This document shows, piece by piece, positions 41,494-49,014 of a DNA stretch of 64,000 nt. Position numbers and translations under genes: made by a program. Position 1 is the first letter of the stretch. The number at the start of each line of letters is the position of its first letter. The notes under the pieces are model-generated. The model was not told the DNA's origin. It searched no databases and was given only the letters and a program-made list of their open reading frames with translations. Origin of the DNA: JAJYLM01 sp964547905 (GTDB lineage: Bacteria; JAMCPX01); contig CAZJPN010000089.1 of the NCBI GenBank assembly GCA_964547905.1, forward strand, positions 1 through 64,000, given 5' to 3'.

Positions 41494-42714
41494 TTACCTT
41501 TCTATAATTGTTGCTATGCCCTGACCGCCGCCAATACACATCGTGCCAAGACCTATATTCAAATCCCTTTTTATCATCTCATAGAGTATCGTGGTGAGTA
41601 TCCTGATGCCTGAAATACCGAGCGGGTGTCCAAGGGCAATAGCTCCGCCGTTGACATTTACAAGATCCGGGTTAATGCCAAGCTCTTCTATACTTACTAT
41701 CGACTGGGAAGCAAATGCTTCGTTGATTTCGAAAATCTGTATATCCTTTACGGTCATCTTTGCCCTTTCGAGTATACGCCTTGTTGAATATATAGGACCT
41801 AACCCCATTACCTCCGGCTCTAACGCTCTCACTGCCGTTGCCCTTATCTTTGCAAGAGGTTTTATCCCAAGCTCTTTTGCCTTCGAAGATGACATAAGGA
41901 CCATTGCAGTTGCACCATCGTTTGTCGGTGAAGAATTACCGGCCGTTACCCTGCCCTTTGCCCTGAATACCGGTTTTAATTTTGCCAATGCTTCCATTGT
42001 CGTATCCGCCCTTGGCCCATCATCCTTATCAACAAGAACCCAACCTTCTGGGACTTTACCACCATTGTATAGTTCTATGTCGCCGCTTGCCTTGTTAACT
42101 ACCACAGGCACCATCTCATCCTTAAACCTGCCCGATTCCTGTGCAGCAACGGCTTTTTTATGTGAATTGTATGAAAACTTATCAAGGTTTTCTCTACTGA
42201 GATCGTACTTCTTTTCGTACCTGTCTATAACATTTTCCGCAGTCTCACCCATGGGAATATATGCATTCGGCAATGTAGAACCATCCTGTATAAATTTTAT
42301 ATTGGGGGTTGGCTTAAGGCCCGCCATTGGTATCATTGTCATAGTTTCGGTACCGCCTGCTATAAATATATCGCCTGCTCCACCCATTATTTCATAAGCA
42401 GCCTTATGCAAGGCAGTCATTGCGGAACCGCAAAATCTGTTTATCGTGGTTGCAGGAACCTCGATAGGCAAACCGGCAAGAATACTTGCTATTCTTGCTA
42501 TATTCATGCCTTCTTCAGCCTCCGGGAACGCAGAACCGCAGATAACATCTTCTATCTCTTTGTAATCAAACTCTGGTAATCTTTTTAAGGCAGCTTTAAT
42601 TGCAATTGCAAACATATCATCAGGTCTTGTTTTCGCAAAAGAGCCTTTTTTTGCCCTGCCAATCGGCAGCCTTACCGCTGACACTATCACAGCATCTCTT
42701 CCACTGTCTTTCAT
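41494..42714 (-). CDS. fadA: acetyl-CoA acyltransferase (3-ketoacyl-CoA thiolase)
   Basis: A 406-residue thiolase cleaving 3-ketoacyl-CoA to acetyl-CoA and a shortened acyl-CoA. The acyl-accepting Cys95 lies in NRFCGSAMTALHKAA; INEAFASQ, GGAIALGHPLGISG (His) and CIGGGQG (second Cys) complete the active site. An in-frame ATG exists at 42726, but the bases it would encode contain GGAGG, which is the ribosome site for the ATG at 42714 (MKDSGRDAVIVSAVRLP), so I place the start there. First gene of the fadA-fadN operon, with a FadR-like operator directly upstream. Confidence 0.92.
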   Translation of the reverse strand: MKDSGRDAVIVSAVRLPIGRAKKGSFAKTRPDDMFAIAIKAALKRLPEFDYKEIEDVICGSAFPEAEEGMNIARIASILAGLPIEVPATTINRFCGSAMTALHKAAYEIMGGAGDIFIAGGTETMTMIPMAGLKPTPNIKFIQDGSTLPNAYIPMGETAENVIDRYEKKYDLSRENLDKFSYNSHKKAVAAQESGRFKDEMVPVVVNKASGDIELYNGGKVPEGWVLVDKDDGPRADTTMEALAKLKPVFRAKGRVTAGNSSPTNDGATAMVLMSSSKAKELGIKPLAKIRATAVRALEPEVMGLGPIYSTRRILERAKMTVKDIQIFEINEAFASQSIVSIEELGINPDLVNVNGGAIALGHPLGISGIRILTTILYEMIKRDLNIGLGTMCIGGGQGIATIIER

Positions 42715-42727
42715 ACCTACCTCCATA

Positions 42728-42747
42728 ATGAATGATTATTCATTCAT
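42728..42747. promoter_or_regulatory. FadR (TetR-type) operator-like palindrome before the thiolase gene
   Basis: ATGAATGATTATTCATTCAT is a 20-bp near-perfect palindrome (9 of 10 positions paired). It matches the known Bacillus FadR operator pattern TGAATGA-N4-TCATTCA. It lies immediately downstream of the -10 box and covers the expected transcription start, a repressing position. No TetR gene is in this window. Confidence 0.65.
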
Positions 42748-42776
42748 ATAAAAACACAGGATTGTATACAAGTCAA
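42748..42776 (-). promoter_or_regulatory. fadA-fadN promoter
   Basis: On the minus strand TTGACT (42776-42771), a 17-bp spacer and TTTTAT (42753-42748). The FadR-like operator follows at once. The leader is about 25-30 nt and ends in GGAGG before the ATG at 42714. Confidence 0.5.
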
Positions 42777-42811
42777 GATATATTTTTAAATATTGTTTTC
42801 TGTTCTTCCTG

Positions 42812-43489
42812 CTATGCAACGTTTTGATTACTTACCGGTCTATGCCCCATAAAGATCAGAGGATAAACAATAGCCGTGTCAAGTATGCCGGCAACAACAT
42901 CGAGGAAGTAGTGCTGCTTTACATAAAGAGTAGATAGAGAGATCAAGATCGCTATCAGTATAAAAAATATCCCGAGAGTTTTATTGTACCTGTAAAATAT
43001 CAAAGCAACAAGCAGGGAGTTTGCGACATGCAAGCTCGGAAACACATTAAATCCAGGATCCACCCTGTAGATTATGCCAACCATCTTTGTACTCAACGTA
43101 TCGGGAACAACGAATGGCCTTATCATTCTTACAGGAAACGATAAAAACACGATAAAGGCTAAAACAAACTCCATCAAATACGCGCCTGCTACCCTTCTGA
43201 AGGTATCTATATTGTTGAGTAAAAACAAAGGAGTAAAACAGAAAGGATAATAGAGAAGGTATATCCATACCCAACCAGGCGTAAAAGGTATGGATCGATC
43301 CATAAATGTAGTAAGGCTATAAAATTTCATACCTTCCTTCCAGAGGAGGTGATTGTGCCAGTCTACATAGTAAAAACCGACTGAAAGGAAGGTTATTAGG
43401 AATAGAGCAATTATAAGCTTTTCATGCCTAAGGTAAATATCTATTATACTCGATGCTATTCCTTCTTCTGCATGATTCCTAATATTCAT
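42812..43489 (-). CDS. PAP2-family membrane phosphatase
   Basis: A 225-residue integral membrane protein with about six helices and the PAP2 phosphatase core: RMIRPF (shortened first motif), FPSLHVANSLLVAL with the catalytic His, and LYVKQHYFLDVVAG with the third-motif His and Asp. Family members dephosphorylate phosphatidate, undecaprenyl diphosphate or related lipids; the InsP-ceramide-synthase-like branch has similar topology. The gene overlaps the 3' end of fadL by 11 bp, so it is translated with the porin and may act on lipids linked to fatty-acid uptake. Confidence 0.8.
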   Translation of the reverse strand: MNIRNHAEEGIASSIIDIYLRHEKLIIALFLITFLSVGFYYVDWHNHLLWKEGMKFYSLTTFMDRSIPFTPGWVWIYLLYYPFCFTPLFLLNNIDTFRRVAGAYLMEFVLAFIVFLSFPVRMIRPFVVPDTLSTKMVGIIYRVDPGFNVFPSLHVANSLLVALIFYRYNKTLGIFFILIAILISLSTLYVKQHYFLDVVAGILDTAIVYPLIFMGHRPVSNQNVA

Positions 43490-44810
43490 AGCTTATTTCA
43501 AACCCTGTATCATAAATATACCCCTTGCTTTCATAACCGGGATAACCTGGATTTTGAAATCCAGAGATGGTCGGTTCTACATCGACAACTTTATATGTAG
43601 TTCTGTCACCAAGTATGATCGCCTGAAAATCCCATGTAAAATGAATATGCCCTTCATTGTACGGCATGATATAGCTCAGCCCTGTTGATACTACATTTTT
43701 GACGCTATCAACATAATTTGTCCTTCTCATCTGTGGCGGGACAGGTGTAGGCTCGTACTCATAACCAGCCATAACGCACCATGTTTCTACGGGTTTGTAT
43801 GCTATGCCAAGTTTTGGTACATATATGTCATTGAATGCTTGGCCTGCGTATGTAACTCCGGTATTGGGATCAACATATGATTCATCTTGAGGTTTAACAC
43901 CATGATTATCTATGTAGCCTGACCATCCAACCCATGTAAGATCTCCTTCCAGTTCGAGATTATCCATTGGTTTGTACATGATACCAAGAGAGACGTGTGC
44001 GGGTGTATAAAATAAAATCTGATTGATTGTTTGCGTAAATTGACTTGCAACAGGAAGCCCTTCGGGATTCATATGAACAAATGCTGCGCCGATGATCGGA
44101 AAATCATCTGCGCTCATATATGAAAGTCCAACCTTAAAACGATTGGACGGATGGAACAGTATGCCAAGATTTGCCACATAGGTATACTTTTGGGTATTAT
44201 CAACGTTCATATACCAGTCAGATTGATTCAATGGATTAGGGAGGTAAACATCGTCATAGGTAAGCGATTTAACAAACAGTGAAACTCCGCCTCCAATGGA
44301 CAGATAGGGCAGTACCTTAAAAGCAATTGTTGGGAGTATGATCTGTTCTTCTGTGTTATTTTCAAGCATTTCGAAATACAACTTGTTTGTAAAATATCCT
44401 TCGGTTTCATCGGCATAATGCGCTATCTGCTGCTGGGTATCGCTCAAAGGCGTATACAGAGAGATTCCAATACTAATGAAATCCTCTATAAACCTATGCG
44501 TTATACCTACAGCAATACCCTCGATATTCTTGTCATCCGTATTCTGAAGACCGGATCCGAAAGGCTTTATGTAGAGGTGATTCACAGCCACGATAAAATT
44601 GACACCTACCGATTCCTTTGTCTGAGTAATGCCGGCAGGATTGTAATAAGTAGCTGTCCAATCATCTGCAGAGGCTGTCCTTGCATTACCCATTGCAATA
44701 CCTGTTGCATCAACGCCAAAGGTATCAAACACACTTGCGTTTGCATAAGCACCGTAACCAAGTACCATACTAACAGTAAAGAGCAACATCTTTTTTATTA
44801 TAGGTTCCAT
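43479..44810 (-). CDS. fadL: outer membrane fatty-acid/hydrocarbon porin, FadL/OmpP1/TodX family
   Basis: A 443-residue beta-barrel. A signal peptide (KKMLLFTVSMVLGYGAYANA) precedes the N-terminal hatch signature FDTFGVDATGIAMGNARTASADDWTATYYNPAG, diagnostic of FadL. Amphipathic beta strands run to the end, which finishes with TGFEISYEY, an outer-membrane C-terminal aromatic signature. It would import long-chain fatty acids or hydrocarbons to feed the neighbouring acyl-CoA synthetase and beta-oxidation genes. Its last codons overlap the PAP2 gene start. Confidence 0.9.
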   Translation of the reverse strand: MEPIIKKMLLFTVSMVLGYGAYANASVFDTFGVDATGIAMGNARTASADDWTATYYNPAGITQTKESVGVNFIVAVNHLYIKPFGSGLQNTDDKNIEGIAVGITHRFIEDFISIGISLYTPLSDTQQQIAHYADETEGYFTNKLYFEMLENNTEEQIILPTIAFKVLPYLSIGGGVSLFVKSLTYDDVYLPNPLNQSDWYMNVDNTQKYTYVANLGILFHPSNRFKVGLSYMSADDFPIIGAAFVHMNPEGLPVASQFTQTINQILFYTPAHVSLGIMYKPMDNLELEGDLTWVGWSGYIDNHGVKPQDESYVDPNTGVTYAGQAFNDIYVPKLGIAYKPVETWCVMAGYEYEPTPVPPQMRRTNYVDSVKNVVSTGLSYIMPYNEGHIHFTWDFQAIILGDRTTYKVVDVEPTISGFQNPGYPGYESKGYIYDTGFEISYEY

Positions 44811-44911
44811 TGGGTTTCATCCTTTCTTTATCTTTCCATTAACAACTTTTCTCCACGCAAAAACACTATGATTCTTTGAATTGTAATTCAGTTTATGAAT
44901 CTAATTTTTTA

Positions 44912-44940
44912 AGATTAGACCCCCTCTAAAAAGCTGTCAA
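44912..44940 (-). promoter_or_regulatory. candidate fadL promoter
   Basis: On the minus strand a perfect TTGACA (44940-44935) is followed after 17 bp by TAATCT (44917-44912), a weak -10. Between it and the gene lies TGAATTGTAATTCA (44877-44890), a perfect palindrome with 6-bp arms that could be an operator. The leader would be about 95 nt. Confidence 0.3.
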
Positions 44941-45016
44941 TTCTTTTAAACAACAAAACTATCTGCTGTTATGTCATTTCTGGACGCATATATATACAAT
45001 TTTTATCTTACGTTTA

Positions 45017-46663
45017 TCAACCAGCGTATTGTTTCTTTAATGCAACCTTGTTGATTTTACCTACACTCGTCTTTGCGATTGTTTCTACAATTTCAACACG
45101 ATCCGGTACCGCATAACTATGCAACTGTCCCTTTTCCACAAACTTTTTCATAAATACCTTAATATCGTTACCCGTTATTTTATCCTTATACTGAGGCTTC
45201 AATACTACCAATGCAAGCGGCCGCTCACCCCATTTTTGATCCGAAACTCCGATCACCGCCGCTTCAGAGACAGCTTCGTGTTGACTGATAAGGCTCTCTA
45301 ACATCAAGGAAGAAACCCATTCACCGCCACTCTTAATGACATCCTTTATACGATCGGTAATGAGAACATAACCTTCTTCGTCTATATTTGCGACATCTCC
45401 GGAGTGTAACCAGCCCTTTCGCCAGAGCTCTTTAGTCTTTTCGGGTTCTTTATAGTACGACTCGGTAAGCCATGGAGTACGGATAACAAGCTCTCCGTTG
45501 GTCTTTCCATCATGGGGAAGAAAATTATCATTACCATCGACAATCTCTACTTCACTGAGAGGGAAAGGCACGCCAGTTTTTACAAGATAGTCAAGTTTCT
45601 TTTCCATGTCCCAGCCCGTCATATATTCCTTAAGCAGAGCAAATGTTACGGCAGGACAGGTTTCTGACATACCATAAGCAGCCCATACCTTAATTCCAAG
45701 ATCGAATGATGTCTTGGCTAATCCCCTTGGCAAAGCAGAGCCGCCGATATCCAACTGCCAGTGAGAAAGATCCACTGTTTTAGCCATGGGATGGCCTATC
45801 ACCATTAAAAGTATTGCCGGAACGCAATGACTGAATGTAACTTTTTCATTCTGAATAAGCTTAAGAATGGCTTCGGGTTCATAACGTCCTGGATATACCT
45901 GTTTCGTCCCCAAAAGGGTAGCTAAATAAGGAACTCCCCATGCATGTACATGAAACATAGGGGTTAAAGGCATATAAACATCGTTCGACTTGAACTTTCC
46001 AATGCCCGACTCATAAAGACCTGCCATACCTATACCAAGTGTATGTAACACCAACTGTCTATGCGAGAAATAAACACCTTTCGGCATACCGGTGGTACCC
46101 GTAGTATAAAAAATAGTAGCCCTTGTATTTTCATCCAGATCTGGAAAATCGTAAGACGGCTGTGCATTTTTAAGCATTTCCTCATACTCGATAGTTATAG
46201 GTATTTTAGTTTCCGGTGTCTTTTGCTCATCTTTGAGAAGGATAACCTTTTTGACAGTTGTCAATTTGCCCCAGATAGATTCCAAAAGAGGGAGGAAATC
46301 AGTATGCACAAGTACTACATCATCTTCAGCGTGATTCATTATATAAAGAATGGTTTCCGGTGATAATCGCCAGTTCATTGTATGTAGAACAGCTCCCATC
46401 ATCGGCACGGCAAAATAAGATTCTAAATAGCGATTACTGTCATAATCAAATACGCATACCGTATTCCCGGGCTTTACACCCAATTTCTCCAGACCATTGG
46501 CCAATTTGTTAATGCGCTCATAGAGGGTTTTATAAGTAAGTCGAACTTTATCCCGATAAACAATTTCTTTGTTGGGAGAATAAACGAGCGGTGTGTTCAG
46601 AATTTTTTTGATAATCAACGGATACTTATAATTTTCACCTGCCTGATAAATTTTTTGCGACAT
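45017..46663 (-). CDS. medium/long-chain acyl-CoA synthetase (AMP-forming)
   Basis: A 548-residue ANL-superfamily ligase. The P-loop-like motif is TIFYTTGTTGMPKGVYFSH near residue 188; WAAYGMSETCPAV, WLHSGDVANIDEEGYVLITDRIKDVIKSGGEWVSS and the C-terminal lysine region KTSVGKINKVALKKQ are the expected adenylation and thioesterification motifs. It resembles AlkK/medium-chain fatty-acid ligases. It would activate imported fatty acids to acyl-CoA. AGGAGG precedes the start. It is flanked by the FadL porin and a hydroxyacyl-CoA dehydrogenase. Confidence 0.9.
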   Translation of the reverse strand: MSQKIYQAGENYKYPLIIKKILNTPLVYSPNKEIVYRDKVRLTYKTLYERINKLANGLEKLGVKPGNTVCVFDYDSNRYLESYFAVPMMGAVLHTMNWRLSPETILYIMNHAEDDVVLVHTDFLPLLESIWGKLTTVKKVILLKDEQKTPETKIPITIEYEEMLKNAQPSYDFPDLDENTRATIFYTTGTTGMPKGVYFSHRQLVLHTLGIGMAGLYESGIGKFKSNDVYMPLTPMFHVHAWGVPYLATLLGTKQVYPGRYEPEAILKLIQNEKVTFSHCVPAILLMVIGHPMAKTVDLSHWQLDIGGSALPRGLAKTSFDLGIKVWAAYGMSETCPAVTFALLKEYMTGWDMEKKLDYLVKTGVPFPLSEVEIVDGNDNFLPHDGKTNGELVIRTPWLTESYYKEPEKTKELWRKGWLHSGDVANIDEEGYVLITDRIKDVIKSGGEWVSSLMLESLISQHEAVSEAAVIGVSDQKWGERPLALVVLKPQYKDKITGNDIKVFMKKFVEKGQLHSYAVPDRVEIVETIAKTSVGKINKVALKKQYAG

Positions 46664-46773
46664 AATTAACCTCCTAATTCTTTTAATTTAAAATCTTAGC
46701 AAACATTCGAGAGTTATCTAACCCTTATTAACGTTTTATCAATCTTATCTGTGTTTATTTTGATCATAAACGT

Positions 46774-47649
46774 CTATTTTTTAACATTATAATCATAAAA
46801 ACCCTTGCCAGTTTTGCGACCCCATTCCTTTTTGATAAATTTTTCTACAATGATTGGTGAAGGCTTTTGGGCAGGGTCCCCTGTTTCCTGATAACGTTCC
46901 ATATTGATATAGTAAGACAGGTCTATACCGGTAAGATCCAATAGTTTAAAAGGCCCTATAGTATGACCCAACCCCAGTGTTACGGCAGTATCGATATCCT
47001 CAAAAGAGGCGATGTCCATATCGTAAAGGAAAAGGGCCTCATTAATAATAGCGGACAGAACACGATTGACCAAAAAGCCGTATATTTCCTTTTTTAATAT
47101 AACAGGAGTCTTTTCTAGACTTTTTGTAAGCGCAACAACCGTATTGAATGTTTCTTCTGAAACATGCGGGCCCTTGATTACCTCTACAAGTTTCATAACC
47201 ATTACAGGATTGAAAAAATGCATGTTACATACCTTATCCGGTCGGGTTGTAGCATCGGCAATTTTGGAACTAACAATGAATGAACTGTTTGTTGCAAGGA
47301 TGGTGCGTTTTGGGCAAATCCTATCTAACTCGGCAAACAACTGCCGTTTTAAAGCAAGCTTCTCTATAATGGCCTCAATCACAAAATCGGCATCAACTGC
47401 TGCCTCTTTAAGATTGGGTGTAAAAGAAAGATTGGCTTTGGCTTGCCGTGTCACTTCCTCGGTTAACTTTCCTTTGGCAACGCGATCAGGCAAGTACGAA
47501 TCGATAAATTCTTTTGCTTTTTTGATGGCGTCCACACTAACATCGGTACATGCCACTCTATAGCCGTTTAAAGCAGCACACAAAGCGATCTCGTGTCCCA
47601 TGGTTCCAGCACCCACAACACAAATTTTTTTGATACCAGAAACAGTCAT
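46774..47649 (-). CDS. hbd: 3-hydroxybutyryl-CoA / 3-hydroxyacyl-CoA dehydrogenase
   Basis: A 291-residue monofunctional L-3-hydroxyacyl-CoA dehydrogenase. ICVVGAGTMGHEIALCAALNGY is the NAD Rossmann motif. ATNSSFIVSSKIAD and MHFFNPVMVMKLVEVIKG carry the catalytic Ser and His. GFLVNRVLSAIINEALFLY and GHTIGPFKLLDLTGIDL mark the helical dimerisation domain. It adds to the FadN dehydrogenase in the same locus and may be tuned to short chains. A 9-bp perfect inverted repeat lies 24 nt upstream. Confidence 0.9.
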   Translation of the reverse strand: MTVSGIKKICVVGAGTMGHEIALCAALNGYRVACTDVSVDAIKKAKEFIDSYLPDRVAKGKLTEEVTRQAKANLSFTPNLKEAAVDADFVIEAIIEKLALKRQLFAELDRICPKRTILATNSSFIVSSKIADATTRPDKVCNMHFFNPVMVMKLVEVIKGPHVSEETFNTVVALTKSLEKTPVILKKEIYGFLVNRVLSAIINEALFLYDMDIASFEDIDTAVTLGLGHTIGPFKLLDLTGIDLSYYINMERYQETGDPAQKPSPIIVEKFIKKEWGRKTGKGFYDYNVKK

Positions 47650-47672
47650 AATAACATCCCCTTTCCATCTTT

Positions 47673-47697
47673 TTAATAAACCACGTAAGTTTATTAA
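47673..47697. promoter_or_regulatory. inverted repeat upstream of the hydroxyacyl-CoA dehydrogenase gene
   Basis: TTAATAAAC and GTTTATTAA are perfect 9-bp arms separated by 7 nt, ending 24 nt before the start codon. Size and position fit a repressor operator in the leader. It differs from the FadR-like site. Confidence 0.35.
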
Positions 47698-47841
47698 GCA
47701 TCCAGCAGTCGAATTAAAACCTCCATGTATCAGAGAACTATTATAAGAGAACCATCCGTGCTACCTGTTAAATATTAATCCTGCCGCTTCGGTGTTTGCT
47801 ATGAAAGGAATTATCCTAAAACACAAGTTTTAATGTAGAGA

Positions 47842-47870
47842 ACTTTATTGTTTTTGAAACAGGATGTCAA
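47842..47870 (-). promoter_or_regulatory. candidate promoter upstream of hbd
   Basis: On the minus strand a perfect TTGACA (47870-47865) lies 17 bp before TAAAGT (47847-47842). A perfect TATAAT also occurs nearer the gene (47744-47739) but has no -35 at normal spacing. The true start is undecided. Confidence 0.3.
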
Positions 47871-47906
47871 GTAAGTTTAATGTGGTGATGTCTCAAATAA
47901 GTTTTT

Positions 47907-47938
47907 ATGTCAATCTAAAATCAATCGATTATTGACAT
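47907..47938. other. inverted repeat abutting the ExeA-like gene stop codon
   Basis: ATGTCAAT and ATTGACAT are perfect 8-bp arms around a 16-nt AT-rich loop, touching the stop codon at 47939. Neither strand has a T-tract in the right place for a classic terminator. It may be a 3' stem or an operator. Confidence 0.3.
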
Positions 47939-49003
47939 CTAATCGCCCTTTTCAAGCTTATCAAGTATAGAATCTATTTCATCAAGTTCTTTTTGTTTTT
48001 TCGGCTTTGCTTTCATTTCTACGGACTCCTGAGTGACAGGATTCGGCTTGGCAGCAGGAGAAGGCGATACCGATATTTTTTGTTTCGGCTGGACAATCTC
48101 CTGGACCACTGGCTGCTGAGCAGATTCCACGATCAGTTCTTCATCTTTTGTATCCGCCGCTTCGACTGATTCCTTTTTCTCTGTTTGTTCACTCGTTATA
48201 CCGAGATCCGACACCACACTGTCTATAATTCTACTGTCAATAACCTTGGCCTTGACGAGAAAACCTTCAAACAGCGCATTCGAAGAAATAATATTTATCA
48301 TCCTTGGTATGCCGTTCGAATAATAATGAATCTTTTCGATAGCGTCAGGCGTAAATATCTCTTCTTTATTGCCTGCAAGTCCCAATCTATGTTTTACATA
48401 AGCTTCTGTGGATTCATAATTAAAAGATTCGAGCCTGTATTTCAATGCTACTCGCTGTGCAAGCGGACTATCGAGCAACAGATTCTCCTCTATCTCCGGC
48501 ATACCAAAAAATACGAATGTAATCAGTTTTCTGTCGGGCGCTTCAAGATTTAGCAGCCCCCTGAACTCCTCCATCATTTCTTTTGTTTTCAACATCTGAG
48601 CTTCGTCTATCAAAACAACAGCCTTTTTGTGCTGTTCGTATAATTCATTCAATCTTTCGTATAATTGAGACAGCAGTGTAATTTTATTATCCGAAGGCTC
48701 GGCAACGCCGAGTTGCATTGCTATTTTTTTAAGCAGCCAGTCGGCGGTTATCCCTGAATGAATAATAACAAGCAATGCAGACTCATACTCTTCTTCTGGC
48801 AGACTATCAAGCATACGTCGAGCAAGGGTGGTCTTCCCTGTGCCTATGTCCCCTATAAGCAGGGCAAGCCCTTTCATCGAATCAACAGCATACATCAACC
48901 TTACAAGCGCCTTTGAATGTTGAGCACTATTATAATAAAACTTTATGTCAGGCGCACTTGAAAATGGCTCTTCATTTAACTTATAAAAATCCAGATAATT
49001 CAT
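47939..49003 (-). CDS. ExeA/MSHA-type AAA ATPase
   Basis: A 354-residue AAA_22-type ATPase. MNYLDFYKLNEEPFSSAPDIKFYYNSAQH is the hallmark N-terminus of ExeA, MshM and similar general-secretion or pilus ATPases. Walker A is IGDIGTGKTTLARR near residue 52 and Walker B is AVVLIDEAQML near residue 127; GIPRMINIISSNALF is a sensor-2-like region. The last 90 residues are charged, low-complexity and Pro/Lys/Glu-rich (KKESVEAADTKDEELIVESAQ...). No secretin or peptidoglycan-binding partner lies nearby; the upstream partner is a long TPR protein 11 bp away, so the two are likely one complex or pathway. Confidence 0.82.
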   Translation of the reverse strand: MNYLDFYKLNEEPFSSAPDIKFYYNSAQHSKALVRLMYAVDSMKGLALLIGDIGTGKTTLARRMLDSLPEEEYESALLVIIHSGITADWLLKKIAMQLGVAEPSDNKITLLSQLYERLNELYEQHKKAVVLIDEAQMLKTKEMMEEFRGLLNLEAPDRKLITFVFFGMPEIEENLLLDSPLAQRVALKYRLESFNYESTEAYVKHRLGLAGNKEEIFTPDAIEKIHYYSNGIPRMINIISSNALFEGFLVKAKVIDSRIIDSVVSDLGITSEQTEKKESVEAADTKDEELIVESAQQPVVQEIVQPKQKISVSPSPAAKPNPVTQESVEMKAKPKKQKELDEIDSILDKLEKGD

Positions 49004-49014
49004 TGCGCTCCTTT

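Noticed and set aside
40692..42397. 257- and 268-codon plus-strand frames opposite fadN and the thiolase gene
   Set aside because: Shadows of strongly conserved enzymes; their Ser/Pro/Ile-rich composition reflects antisense codons.
47695..47727. Ten-codon minus-strand mini-ORF upstream of hbd
   Set aside because: No proper ribosome site and no codon bias pointing to a regulatory leader peptide.
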